DNA of 64,000 bases from an uncultured Sutterella sp. (lineage in GTDB: Bacteria > Pseudomonadota > Gammaproteobacteria > Burkholderiales > Burkholderiaceae_F): assembly GCA_902463725.1 (NCBI GenBank), contig CABQGK010000002.1, positions 124,001-188,000 of the forward strand, read 5' to 3'. A program made the position numbers and the translations under genes. Positions 1 to 7,963 of the stretch are shown piece by piece; within the stretch, counting starts at the first letter, position 1; every line of letters starts with the position of its first letter. A model generated the notes under the pieces. It searched no databases, was not told the origin of the DNA, and saw only the letters and a list, made by a program, of their open reading frames with translations.

Positions 1-2
1 CC

Positions 3-569
3 ACAAGTAGCCTCAAACACGCAGGCAATATCGGGCCAGACAGACGTTGTGTTGTCGCGCAGCCCACCGCCCTGCCGTTTGCCGCCGAGAGCTTCGACTT
101 AGTGACACTGCCACATACACTCGATAAAACGCGCGAGCCTCAACAGGTGCTTCGTGAAGCGGCACGCGTACTCTGTCCAGAAGGGCGCTTGATCATCACA
201 GCCTTTAATCCGCTCTCACTCTGGTGGCTACGGCAAAAGACGGTCGCCTTAGGCGCCAAACCCTATCTGCCCACACAAGTAAGCCCCATTCACCCCACGC
301 GCCTCAAGGATTGGCTTGGGCTTTTGGGGCTACAGATTGAGCGTGGCTACTGGGGACTCTATCGCCCCGCCTGTTGCACAACGGCAGCCTTTCAACACTG
401 GGACTGGCTTGACAAAGCGGGAGACCGCTGGGCGCCGCACTGTGCAAACTTTTACATGCTGAGCGCCGTCAAGCGCCTCCCAGGAGTGAAACTCGTGGGT
501 CGCATCGACCCACTCAAACGGGCTGCAGGACTGATTGCCAACACATCGCGTTGCCCTACCAATACTTGA
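3..569 (+). CDS. class I SAM-dependent methyltransferase, C-terminal part
   Basis: The reading frame is open from the window edge, so the N-terminus with the SAM-binding glycine loop lies outside. The visible part begins near the end of the Rossmann fold: LPFAAESFDLV is the usual motif IV/post-II region, followed by PHTLD and a REAARVLCPEGRLIITAFNP segment typical of YafS-like methyltransferases. It ends 16 bp before rnhA. A methyltransferase directly ahead of rnhA is a common proteobacterial arrangement, usually with a glyoxalase II gene upstream. The substrate is unknown. The family call is good, but the exact function cannot be read from this fragment. Confidence 0.8.
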   Translation, partial: TSSLKHAGNIGPDRRCVVAQPTALPFAAESFDLVTLPHTLDKTREPQQVLREAARVLCPEGRLIITAFNPLSLWWLRQKTVALGAKPYLPTQVSPIHPTRLKDWLGLLGLQIERGYWGLYRPACCTTAAFQHWDWLDKAGDRWAPHCANFYMLSAVKRLPGVKLVGRIDPLKRAAGLIANTSRCPTNT

Positions 570-585
570 TGCCAGAGGAAAACTC

Positions 586-1062
586 ATGACAAGTTCCACA
601 ACGAAACGCCAAATGACCCTGGAAATTTGGACGGATGGTGCCTGTAAAGGCAACCCTGGCATTGGAGGCTGGGGGGCCTTTTTGCGATATGGACCTCACA
701 CGAAGGAGCTCTTCGGCGGAGAAAAGAGCACGACGAATAACCGCATGGAGCTGAGTGCCGTCATCAACGCGCTCAAGTGTCTTGAGCGCCCCTGTGTTAT
801 CCATCTACACGTTGACAGCAACTACGTCAAAGACGGCATCACCAAGTGGATTCATAGCTGGAAACGCGCTGGGTGGCGCACCGCCTCAAAGCAGCCCGTC
901 AAAAATGACGATCTCTGGCGTGAGCTTGACGCGCTAGTGCAAAAGCACGAGATCGAATGGTTCTGGGTCAAGGGCCATGCTGGGGAGGCAGGTAACGAAA
1001 AGGCGGACGAGCTCGCCAATAAAGGCTGCATCAGTATGGGCTGGGTGCCTGACGGACAGTAA
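586..1062 (+). CDS. rnhA: ribonuclease HI
   Basis: Cleaves the RNA strand of RNA-DNA hybrids, removing R-loops and lagging-strand primers. The protein is 158 residues, the normal length. The four acidic metal ligands are all in place: D17 in WTDGACKGNPG, E55 in NNRMELSAV, D77 in HVDSNYV and D141 in NEKADELA; the catalytic-loop histidine is H131 in KGHAGEAGN. I chose the ATG at 586 because AGAGGAA precedes it and because a longer start would overlap the methyltransferase. Another ATG ten codons in (613) would also fit the family N-terminus but has no clear ribosome site. Confidence 0.96.
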   Translation: MTSSTTKRQMTLEIWTDGACKGNPGIGGWGAFLRYGPHTKELFGGEKSTTNNRMELSAVINALKCLERPCVIHLHVDSNYVKDGITKWIHSWKRAGWRTASKQPVKNDDLWRELDALVQKHEIEWFWVKGHAGEAGNEKADELANKGCISMGWVPDGQ

Positions 1063-1136
1063 TATCCCCTATTTTAGGGATTACCTGATCTCACCTTTGC
1101 ATTTTTGAAAAATTTCTGTACAATACACAGTCTCAA

Positions 1137-1211
1137 GCGCGGTTAGCTCAGTGGTAGAGCACTGCCTTCACACGGCAGGGGTCACTGGTTCGAAACCAGT
1201 ATCGCGCACCA
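1137..1211 (+). tRNA. tRNA-Val (CAC anticodon)
   Basis: A 75-nt cloverleaf with the CCA end encoded. The acceptor arms GCGCGGT and ATCGCGC pair over 7 bp (one G-U). The anticodon stem CTGCC/GGCAG encloses the loop TTCACAC, giving anticodon CAC, which reads GUG. The T arm carries the GGTTCGAAACC core. A strong intrinsic terminator follows 8 bp downstream, so the tRNA is probably its own transcript. Upstream, TTGAAA and TACAAT occur in 1105-1130 but I did not resolve a firm promoter. Confidence 0.97.
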
Positions 1212-1219
1212 GAATTCTG

Positions 1220-1260
1220 AGAGCAGAGCATCACAAAAATTGAGCTCTGCTCTTTTTTTT
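1220..1260 (+). terminator. intrinsic terminator after tRNA-Val
   Basis: A perfect 10-bp stem, AGAGCAGAGC (1220-1229) with GCTCTGCTCT (1244-1253), is followed directly by a run of T to 1260. Confidence 0.92.
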
Positions 1261-1346
1261 CGTACTGACGAGCTGTGCACAAGAAGCGCACCAGAGCCAC
1301 TTTGTTTAGAATGTTGGCACTTTTCACTACGTGCGGATCCTGCGCC

Positions 1347-3002
1347 ATGCGAAGCAAACTCCTTAAGCTCCTTCAGATCCTTTGGCTTCTTATTGTGGTG
1401 GGCACTTGGCTCGGCACGCTCCTCTACCGTCTGAGCCTCGGTTCTGCGCTCGTCACCGTCGCCTGCTTCGGCGTACTCATGGGGGCGTTCACCCTACTCT
1501 GCCGCAGACCTTACTTTGGACTCTCCGCTGCCACGCTCGTGCTGCTCTTTTTCACGGGGCTCAGCAAATTCAAGGAGTTCTTCTGGAAGGAAAAGCTCTT
1601 CTTTACCGACTTTCGACTCTTTTTAGATCCGAGCAATGCGGAGACCGTGCTGCACTATCCGCTAGCACTGCTTGCGTTTGTGCTCGTCACGCTAGTACTT
1701 CTGGTAATCGGTGTTGCCACATTCCGCGCTGCACGCCCCTATCCACGGGTACGCATTCCAGCAGCCGCCATGGTGGCGCTTGGCGCCGCCCTCTGCGTTG
1801 GAGCCATTAGTGCCTACCAGCACACCTGGCTCAGCATGCTTCCCAAGGGACAAAATGTGCCTGCCAACCTTGTGATGAGCATCTCTATTTCCTATCAAAA
1901 TCCTGCCGAGAGCATCACAGCCGATTCGAGCGCCTTTGTGGAGGCCCGCAAGTCCTTACCGCCCTCAGTGGTGGCAGCGGCTGCGCAAAAGCTACCGCTC
2001 CCAGATATTGTAATTCTTCTGCAGGAGTCCACCTTCAATCCTGCGCTTGTGAAGGACGTCGCGAGCGGTATGCCTACGCTTGGGATGTTTGCACCGCGCA
2101 ACCGCCAAGTAGAAGGACTACTACGCGTGCATACCTATGGTGGCGGCACGTGGCGTAGTGAATTTGCCGCACTCACTGGCATCAGTAGCGATGATTTTGG
2201 AGCCGCTGCGGGCGCCATCTACTACAGCGCCGTCTTTCACCTGCGCGAGGCGCTCTTTTCAGAACTCAACCGCTATGGCTATGAGACGTATGTGCTCACG
2301 CCCTTTAATCCAGCGAGCTACAACGCCGAAAGCGCTTACCGCGCCATGGGCGTCAAGCAAATCCGCCAGCCTCAAAACTACGGCTACCCAGCGCCCTTTA
2401 ACAAAAACCTCTGGCACATCAGCACCGCTGAGATGATGCACTACACTAAGACGCTGCTCGAGACAGAGAATTCGGCTGGCCGCCCCAAGGCAGTGTTTGT
2501 TCTCACGATGAGCGAGCATGGGCCCTACGATAAGGCGGAACCTAACGCCCCTGCCCTCGTGGGCGAAGCGGGCGCGGATGTCTCTCACTTGGCCAACTAC
2601 ACCGCGCGACTGCTCAATTCTGATGCGGCCATCACGGATTTCGAAGACTGGACACGCTCTGATCCGAAGAAGCGCCGCCTCTTCGTGCGCTTTGGCGACC
2701 ACCAGCCCGCGATCAGCTATCACAATGGGTACCGTACGACGCTACAGAATCCATCGACCCTCACATATTTCGCCCTCACCGATTCGCAGCTAAGCGAAAC
2801 GCAGGCCTATCCCGTCATGGATATCGTCTACCTCCCTGGCCTCATTCTTGAGCGCCTGAAGGGAACGCCTTCGGCTTTTTTCGCTGCCAACATCGATGCG
2901 CGTCGCCTGCTTAACGGAGCCTATAGTGACGAGCAACATAGCGCATTGTTGCAAAGCTACCGAGCCTATGTCTTTAAAGAGCTCGGTGCGGCAGCCAAAT
3001 AG
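1347..3002 (+). CDS. LTA synthase/phosphoglycerol-transferase family membrane protein (alkaline phosphatase fold)
   Basis: Predicted inner-membrane enzyme with several N-terminal transmembrane helices (first about 170 residues) and a periplasmic sulfatase-fold domain. Visible family motifs are DIVILLQES (metal ligand E), YGGGTWRSEF (candidate nucleophile T), MSEHGPYD and RFGDHQP (metal-binding D/H). In Gram-negatives such enzymes transfer phosphoglycerol or phosphoethanolamine head groups to glycans or lipids; the substrate here is unknown. The start is uncertain: the frame is open back to a GTG at 1275. I prefer ATG 1347 because the protein then begins MRSKLLKLL immediately before the first membrane helix, with GGAT upstream. 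A second family member lies at 30056-32095. Confidence 0.85.
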   Translation: MRSKLLKLLQILWLLIVVGTWLGTLLYRLSLGSALVTVACFGVLMGAFTLLCRRPYFGLSAATLVLLFFTGLSKFKEFFWKEKLFFTDFRLFLDPSNAETVLHYPLALLAFVLVTLVLLVIGVATFRAARPYPRVRIPAAAMVALGAALCVGAISAYQHTWLSMLPKGQNVPANLVMSISISYQNPAESITADSSAFVEARKSLPPSVVAAAAQKLPLPDIVILLQESTFNPALVKDVASGMPTLGMFAPRNRQVEGLLRVHTYGGGTWRSEFAALTGISSDDFGAAAGAIYYSAVFHLREALFSELNRYGYETYVLTPFNPASYNAESAYRAMGVKQIRQPQNYGYPAPFNKNLWHISTAEMMHYTKTLLETENSAGRPKAVFVLTMSEHGPYDKAEPNAPALVGEAGADVSHLANYTARLLNSDAAITDFEDWTRSDPKKRRLFVRFGDHQPAISYHNGYRTTLQNPSTLTYFALTDSQLSETQAYPVMDIVYLPGLILERLKGTPSAFFAANIDARRLLNGAYSDEQHSALLQSYRAYVFKELGAAAK

Positions 3003-3191
3003 ACCGAAAGAAAAAAGACGCTTACATCAGGGCGGCGCTGCCAAGCGCGCAGTACATTGCTCAGCGGGGCACGCGCCGCGCAACCCCTAAGGTTGACATC
3101 GTAGGCGCGCCCACTTCCGCGCTTCTGCTCCTATCATTAAAGAATCGCAGGGCTGTGCGTTGCAGCTCTGCTCATGATTTGGAGCTTCACT

Positions 3192-4355
3192 ATGCAACCC
3201 ACTGTCCCTACTGAAGACATCATTCGGTGGCGTCGCCACATTCATCAGCACCCTGAGCTGAGCCACCACGAAACGCAAACCACCAAATACATTATTGGCG
3301 AACTCTCAAGTATTGAAGGGCTGACTATCGAGCGTCCCACCCCCACTGGGCTCGTGGCCATTCTCAAGGGGGAGGCCGGTAACGGCCCCACAATCGCGCT
3401 ACGAGCGGATATCGATGCACTACCCGTTCAAGAAGAAAACGACATGGCCTGCGCAAGCGTTAACGCTGGCGTATCCCACGTCTGTGGCCACGATACGCAC
3501 TCGGCGATGTTGATGGGAGCGGCGAAAGCGCTTGCTGCGCGCCGCCATGAGCTTGCAGGTACCGTGAAATTCATCTTTCAGCCCGCTGAAGAAGTCGCCC
3601 CCGGCGGGGCTCAACTGGTGGTTGCCGCTGGCGTTCTTGATGATGTTGAAGCTTGCTTTGGGCTGCACGTCATGAATGACCCCATCGGACTCATTCGCGT
3701 CTTTGAACATGAAGCGATTACCACAAGCTTGGACGACGTCGAAATCATCATCAATGGACGCGGCTCACATGGCTCGATGCCACAGCACTCCATTGACCCG
3801 ATGCTCGTAGGTTCACACCTTGTCGTAGCGCTGCACTCCATCGTTGCCCGCAATGTCGCTCCTGGCACCTTTGCCGTAGTCTCCCCAACGGTGTTTCACT
3901 GTGGCAAAGCCCCGAACGTCATCTCGGACTCTGCAGAAATTTGGGCGAACCTACGTACGCGTGACGAGCAGACCCGCACGCTTCTGAAGCGGCGCATCGA
4001 GGAAATCACCGCAGGCATTGCTCAGACCTTTGGCGCAGAAGCAAAACTCACTTGGCGCGACGGCCCCGCAGCGATTCGTCAATCTCTGCCGCTGGTGATG
4101 AAAGCGAAAGACGCGCTCATTGAGGCATTTGGCACTGAGGCCGTTGCAGCTGGGAACCCCATGAGCGTCTCGGAAGACTTCTCAGAGTACTCCAAAGTCT
4201 GCCCGACAGCTTTCTTTACGCTTGGCGGGGGCACCGCTGCCGATGGTTACCCCTATGCCAATCACCATCCGAAATTTAATGTCGATGAACGCGCGCTTGA
4301 GCGCGGCGCTCAGCTCGAGGTGGCGCTCGCGCTCGCCTTCTTAGCAAAGCGCTAG
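3192..4355 (+). CDS. M20 family amidohydrolase (hippurate hydrolase/HipO-like)
   Basis: Cytoplasmic metal-dependent amidohydrolase of the M20D group, which removes acyl groups from amino acids or indole/benzoyl conjugates. Length is 387 residues, usual for the family. The sequence shows HQHPELSHHE at the N-terminus, the ligand motif CGHDTHSAMLMGAAKAL, the catalytic QPAEE and GLHV, the dimerisation-lid signature GRGSHGSMP, and a C-terminal NHHPKFNVDE. Start at 3192 follows GGAG with 7-8 bp spacing; an in-frame ATG six codons earlier lacks that site. It stands alone between an LtaS-like gene and a convergent hypothetical gene. Substrate cannot be decided. Confidence 0.9.
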   Translation: MQPTVPTEDIIRWRRHIHQHPELSHHETQTTKYIIGELSSIEGLTIERPTPTGLVAILKGEAGNGPTIALRADIDALPVQEENDMACASVNAGVSHVCGHDTHSAMLMGAAKALAARRHELAGTVKFIFQPAEEVAPGGAQLVVAAGVLDDVEACFGLHVMNDPIGLIRVFEHEAITTSLDDVEIIINGRGSHGSMPQHSIDPMLVGSHLVVALHSIVARNVAPGTFAVVSPTVFHCGKAPNVISDSAEIWANLRTRDEQTRTLLKRRIEEITAGIAQTFGAEAKLTWRDGPAAIRQSLPLVMKAKDALIEAFGTEAVAAGNPMSVSEDFSEYSKVCPTAFFTLGGGTAADGYPYANHHPKFNVDERALERGAQLEVALALAFLAKR

Positions 4356-4400
4356 GCGTGTTTTGCCGCAGGAGCGCAGCACTACACACATGCCTGCAAC

Positions 4401-4440
4401 AGAAAGGGGACGATCAGCCAATCGACCTCGCCCCCTTTCT
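4401..4440. terminator. hairpin between convergent genes, possible terminator
   Basis: AGAAAGGGG (4401-4409) pairs with CCCCTTTCT (4432-4440), with a small inner CGAT/ATCG stem in the loop. There is only a weak T stretch afterwards (TTCTGCTTTTG), so termination is plausible but not certain. Confidence 0.4.
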
Positions 4441-4510
4441 TAAGTTCTGCTTTTGTTTACCGCCCTCCTTCTCGCCCAAAACTGGCTTGCTGGAAGACGA
4501 CATCCCAAGA

Positions 4511-4840
4511 TTATTTCTTCCCGAAGATAGCGCTCCAAGCCGCTTTCGCTACGCCAAGACCCGCATCCACCGTCATGTCCGCCACTTTCTTGGTGACCTC
4601 CACATAGTTGAGCCTCACCACCGCTGGCGTTCCTTCGAGACACACCTTACCTGAATCGTTCGTGTACACGTGGTAGTCGATGAGCGCATTGAAGCCATGC
4701 TTTTTGCACCAAATCTCCGCCTGCATCTTCACAATATCGAAGTTGCTATCCTGAAACTGTGCCACATCACTCGAACGCTGCTCAACGACGTAGTCCGAGT
4801 CGTTGTCGGCGGTAATCAAAAATTGAAATTCCTCAAACAT
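4511..4840 (-). CDS. hypothetical protein, 109 aa
   Basis: I do not recognise this family. The start is well supported by GAGGAGAG on the minus strand a few bases ahead of the ATG. The protein begins MFEEFQFLITADND and reads as a small alpha/beta cytoplasmic protein with one CKKHGF segment; no signal peptide, membrane helix or catalytic motif is visible until a weakly hydrophobic C-terminal helix (AKAAWSAIF). It lies about 100 bp downstream of fur on the same strand and could be read from the same transcript. It is convergent with the M20 amidohydrolase. Confidence 0.7.
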   Translation of the reverse strand: MFEEFQFLITADNDSDYVVEQRSSDVAQFQDSNFDIVKMQAEIWCKKHGFNALIDYHVYTNDSGKVCLEGTPAVVRLNYVEVTKKVADMTVDAGLGVAKAAWSAIFGKK

Positions 4841-4941
4841 TAGGCTCTCTCCTCAAAAGGCCTCTGGGCGGCTGGGGAGGCCGCCGACATTCGCATGCCG
4901 AGCAGAGTTCAGGCAGTGCAACTGGGCCCAACCGTCAAACT

Positions 4942-5400
4942 CTAGCCTTTCGGATCGGTATGGCCGCAATCTTCGCAAATGCCGTAGAGCACAAGCGAGT
5001 GATCTACGAGCTGATAGCCGTAGCGCTTGGCCACAGCGAGCTGCGCGCGTTCGATATCTGGATCAACAAACTCCACGACTTTGCCGCAACCGAGGCAGAC
5101 AAGGTGATCGTGGTGCGTACCTTCTTCAAGCTCATAGAGCGCACGATCGCTGTCAAAGTGATGCCGAACCAAAATATTGGCCTGCTCAAACTGCGTGAGA
5201 ACGCGATATACCGTCGCAAGTCCGATATCGTAGCCTTGAGAAGACAGCTCCTTAAAGACATCTTCCGCTGAGAGATGGCGGCGTTCGCCCCCCTCTTCGG
5301 CACACTTCTGAAAGAGTTCAAGAATCCTCAGTCGGGGGGTGGTCGCCTTCAGGCCTACGCTCTTGAGCTCAGCCTGCTTGTTGTTTTCAGTCACGTCCAT
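4942..5400 (-). CDS. fur: ferric uptake regulator Fur
   Basis: Iron-responsive repressor. The N-terminal winged-helix domain contains LKATTPRLRILELF, close to the E. coli N-terminus; the recognition-helix region GLATVYRVLTQF follows. The regulatory metal site HHDHLVCLGCGKVVEF and a second CEDC cysteine pair near the C-terminus are present. I start at 5400 (152 aa) because this matches the family N-terminus; the frame is open to an ATG at 5439, but the ribosome site is poor for both. fur is divergent from bamE, a typical proteobacterial pairing. Its presence is relevant to the Fur-box-like sites at 27063 and 27390. Confidence 0.95.
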   Translation of the reverse strand: MDVTENNKQAELKSVGLKATTPRLRILELFQKCAEEGGERRHLSAEDVFKELSSQGYDIGLATVYRVLTQFEQANILVRHHFDSDRALYELEEGTHHDHLVCLGCGKVVEFVDPDIERAQLAVAKRYGYQLVDHSLVLYGICEDCGHTDPKG

Positions 5401-5910
5401 GGCCTCATCGTAAGGAAGAGCATCCTCGCATGACGGCACACCGTAGGGGGCCGAAACACGCAGGGCTCAAATGAAAGGGTGCTGTGAGATGGCGCCGCCT
5501 AGGGCTCTGGCACCAAAGCACAACATCAAAGGGCAAATTGTTGTCCTGCAGATTCTTTGATTCTAAAGGGTTTGCCTAGCTCTCGGAAGATTTATTTTGC
5601 TGATAGTGAGTAGCAAAACATTTGCAAGATGCAAAGCTCTCGCAAAAAGCTCTCTTGCCTCCCTATAATCTAACGAGGCTGACGTGCACGCACGGGCTAG
5701 ACTCGGAAACTTTCCGATAAGACCCGTCAGCCGAGCGCAAACTCTCCATTACAATGGGGGGGCAAATGACCGTCAAACCATCCACCGTCGCTCACAAAGC
5801 AAATGCCTCTACACTCGCTGTGACGCATTTCCTTTGTTTGGGTACGGCAAACCCGGGCTGTTCGTCCTCAGAGATGAGGCACTTCTCCCCGGACTAAGGG
5901 CAATAGATTT
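5401..5910. other. fur-bamE divergent intergenic region
   Basis: About 510 bp without a convincing gene. It holds overlapping dyads at 5613-5634 and a TATAAT at 5664-5669 facing bamE, without a good -35 at 16-18 bp. On the minus strand TTGCAA, a 16-bp spacer and TATCAG (within about 5600-5627) could form a fur promoter overlapping the dyads. A 76-codon open frame at 5684-5914 has no ribosome site or recognisable product and I do not call it. Confidence 0.5.
5613..5634. promoter_or_regulatory. overlapping inverted repeats upstream of fur/bamE, candidate operator
   Basis: Two small dyads overlap: GCAAA-ACA-TTTGC (5613-5625) and TTGCA-AGA-TGCAA (5622-5634). Their position 213-234 bp above fur, over a possible minus-strand promoter, suggests a regulator site. 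They do not match the Fur box TGAGAATnATTCTCA. Confidence 0.35.
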
Positions 5911-6312
5911 ATGAAGAAACTCCTCCTGGCCACCGTCGGTGTGGCGGCAGTCGGCTTGCTTAGCGGCTGCAGCGTTTGGGACAATCCTGCAAAGCTTGTC
6001 CCGAGTTTTCTGCAGCCATACCGTGCACCGGTGCATCAGGGCAACCTGATTACCGATGAGATGGTCAATCAACTCGAAAAAGGCATGAGCCAAGGTCAGG
6101 TTCAGTTCCTGCTCGGCATCCCGCTCGTCATGGATCAGTTCCACCCTTATCGCTGGGACTACGTCTACTACCTCTTACCCACCAAAGGTGACCGTCAGCT
6201 GCGTCAGCTCACGGTCTACTTTGACAAGGAAGGCCGTGTGGACCACTGGACAAGTAGTGCCATGCCTGATGAAAAGACGGTTGACACACTCATCCTGAAC
6301 GGCAACAAATAA
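5911..6312 (+). CDS. bamE: outer membrane protein assembly factor BamE
   Basis: Lipoprotein subunit of the BAM complex that inserts beta-barrel proteins into the outer membrane. The signal peptide ends in the lipobox LLSGC, giving lipidated C20. The SmpA/OmlA domain follows: ITDEMVNQLEKGMSQGQVQFLLG, then IPLVMDQFHPYRWDYVYY and the conserved LTVYFDKEGRV strand. The length of 133 residues is normal. It is divergent from fur, as in many proteobacteria. The C-terminal 20 residues extend slightly beyond the conserved domain. Confidence 0.95.
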   Translation: MKKLLLATVGVAAVGLLSGCSVWDNPAKLVPSFLQPYRAPVHQGNLITDEMVNQLEKGMSQGQVQFLLGIPLVMDQFHPYRWDYVYYLLPTKGDRQLRQLTVYFDKEGRVDHWTSSAMPDEKTVDTLILNGNK

Positions 6313-6428
6313 CTGAATCGATTTCTTCACCCAACGTGCGTGCCACGAGGCTGCTCTGCTTATCACTGGCTCTGTGAAGCGGAGCTCTTTTCGAAGGCCA
6401 CACGAAGAGCGAAGGGAGACATGCTGCT

Positions 6429-6632
6429 ATGACTACACAGATGGAACGACTGAAAGCGCTCGTGGTACAGCTGATCGCCCGCCTCGAGCATGAAAAAAGC
6501 GAAAACCGCCGGCTCACCTCGCAGCTCACCGCGCGCGAGGCGGAACTTGCACAGACGCGCAGACGTCTCGAAGAGATGCGTTCTCGCGCTGAGTCAATCG
6601 TCAAGAGCCTGAGCCGCCAAGGCTCGGACTAA
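6429..6632 (+). CDS. small coiled-coil protein ahead of zapA (TIGR02449/ZapB-like)
   Basis: 67 residues, almost entirely heptad-repeat helix (MERLKALVVQLIARLEHEKSENRRLTS... written here only in part), rich in Glu, Arg and Leu. Such short coiled-coil proteins are regularly encoded immediately upstream of zapA in beta- and gammaproteobacteria and are presumed division-associated. It lies 35 bp upstream of zapA, with AGGGAGA about 8 bp ahead of its ATG. An ATG eight bases earlier is followed at once by a stop and cannot be used. Role in cell division is inferred from context. Confidence 0.8.
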   Translation: MTTQMERLKALVVQLIARLEHEKSENRRLTSQLTAREAELAQTRRRLEEMRSRAESIVKSLSRQGSD

Positions 6633-6667
6633 GCGGCGTTTCCTACTGAATACGAAGGGAGTCAGAC

Positions 6668-7069
6668 ATGTCAGAACTCTGCGTCAAAATCTACGGCCGT
6701 CAGTACCGCCTTGTGGTAAGCCCCGGTGAAGAGGAGCTCCTCAAGCAGTGCGCACAAGCGGTCGACAAACAGATGACGGCACTACACGAATCCGGCAAAG
6801 TGATGAACGGGGATCAAATTGCCTCGCTGACCGCGCTTGAAATCGCCTACCAAAGTGTGCAGGCTGAGACCAAGGCAAACCAAAAAATTGCTGAGCTCTC
6901 GGCTCGCGTGGCTGAACTCGAAGCGGCTCTCGCTGCACGTCCTGATGATATCCTCACCCCTGTGGTCAGCACACAGAGTGAGGCAGAATTACTTCGCGAA
7001 ATTGATCAACTTTCTGAGCTTTGCGAAAACGCTATCTTTTCCGATATGCACAAGGGAAGCGTCATCTAG
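6668..7069 (+). CDS. zapA: cell division protein ZapA
   Basis: Binds and bundles FtsZ filaments at the division ring. The N-terminal beta-rich head VKIYGRQYRLVVSPGEEELL and the following helix with VDKQM match the family, and a long C-terminal coiled coil (about residues 70-100) carries the tetramer interface. 133 residues is slightly longer than E. coli ZapA (109). GAAGGGAGT lies ahead of the ATG. The 6S RNA gene follows, the arrangement widely seen in proteobacteria. Confidence 0.92.
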   Translation: MSELCVKIYGRQYRLVVSPGEEELLKQCAQAVDKQMTALHESGKVMNGDQIASLTALEIAYQSVQAETKANQKIAELSARVAELEAALAARPDDILTPVVSTQSEAELLREIDQLSELCENAIFSDMHKGSVI

Positions 7070-7157
7070 CAGTATTTAGAAAAAGTTTACGCGGATTCCT
7101 GCAAAATTTGAAAACGACTGTGGCAGAAGGCTTTACAGAAAGATAAAAAAAGCACTA

Positions 7158-7186
7158 TTCACAGAGGTCAAAAAATCCGCTACAAT
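7158..7186 (+). promoter_or_regulatory. promoter of the 6S RNA gene
   Basis: TTCACA (7158-7163) and TACAAT (7181-7186) are separated by 17 bp, placing the start near 7193, just before the closing stem of 6S RNA. Confidence 0.7.
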
Positions 7187-7192
7187 GAAGTC

Positions 7193-7373
7193 AAACCTGC
7201 AGCGGATGCTCACGGGCTCCAATGTTCCTAGAACCAATGCTAAAACCATTAGGTTGGTGTACTCGGTTGCCGATAGAGTGTTGAACACGCGATGTCCGAC
7301 CCATTCCGCGCCGGAGCCGACCGCCCTGAACTCTCGGTTCAGGTAACGTAGCCCCGCACCGTTGCAGGCATTT
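7193..7373 (+). ncRNA. ssrS: 6S RNA
   Basis: Binds sigma70 RNA polymerase holoenzyme by mimicking an open promoter. The terminal stem is CCTGCAGCGG (7196-7205) pairing with CCGTTGCAGG (7359-7368), 10 bp with one G-U. Between the arms is a long, largely self-complementary body of about 173 nt, the expected size, with a late hairpin CTGAAC/GTTCAG near 7325-7342. The location between zapA and the next gene is the diagnostic context. I identify it from position, length and closing stem; the internal bubble was not modelled base by base. Confidence 0.85.
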
Positions 7374-7377
7374 CCTT

Positions 7378-7416
7378 GGGCAGCTGTTCGAATAAGAATG
7401 GTTGCCCTTTCCTTTT
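7378..7416 (+). terminator. terminator after 6S RNA
   Basis: GGGCAGC (7378-7384) pairs with GTTGCCC (7401-7407; one G-U), followed by TTTCCTTTTT. It ends just before the ribosome site of the next gene. Confidence 0.65.
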
Positions 7417-7430
7417 TGAGGAACGCTCAC

Positions 7431-7928
7431 ATGGACAAGAAGGACGCTCTTCAGAGGCTCGCAGGCGCGGCCCGAATTTGGTTGATGAAAACGGAACCGG
7501 GCGAGTGCTCGATTGATGATGCGCTCAATGCACCGAATCAAGCGGTCTCTTGGTTTGGCATTCGCAACTACCAAGCCCGCAACTTTATCCGCGACGATAT
7601 GCGCATTGGCGATGCCGTGCTTTTTTACCACTCGAGCTGCCCAGAGCCCGGTATTGTTGGGCTAGCTCGCATTGCCTCAGCTCCCTACCCCGATGAGCTG
7701 CAGTTTGACGAGAAGAGCGAATACTTTGACGCAAAAAGCAAACGCGAAAACCCTCGTTGGCTCACCATTGATGTGCAGGCTCTTCTAAAATGTCCCGTAA
7801 TTCCCATTGCCGAGTTGCGCAAGCATGAAGCGCTCAACAACATGCGCATTCTCGCCAAAGGGAATCGGCTGTCCATCACGCCCGTTACCCCCGAGGAGTT
7901 CGACTTCATCACCGGGCAATTGATGTAG
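7431..7928 (+). CDS. EVE domain-containing protein
   Basis: The EVE domain is a PUA/YTH-like fold thought to recognise modified bases in nucleic acid. The sequence opens with WLMKTEPGECSIDD, continues with WFGIRNYQARNFIRDDMRIGDAVLFYHSSC and the GIVGLARIAS strand, and ends with MRILAKGNRLSITPVT, all hallmarks of the family. I start at ATG 7431 (165 aa), which follows GAGGAA; upstream codons in the frame run through the 6S terminator. EVE proteins commonly sit beside the 6S/zapA locus in betaproteobacteria. The biochemical role is not established. Confidence 0.9.
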   Translation: MDKKDALQRLAGAARIWLMKTEPGECSIDDALNAPNQAVSWFGIRNYQARNFIRDDMRIGDAVLFYHSSCPEPGIVGLARIASAPYPDELQFDEKSEYFDAKSKRENPRWLTIDVQALLKCPVIPIAELRKHEALNNMRILAKGNRLSITPVTPEEFDFITGQLM

Positions 7929-7963
7929 ACACTCCCCGCAACACTCAATTCCTCTATTTCAAA

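Noticed and set aside
5684..5914. 76-codon open frame upstream of bamE
   Set aside because: No ribosome site, atypical composition, and it runs into the bamE start.
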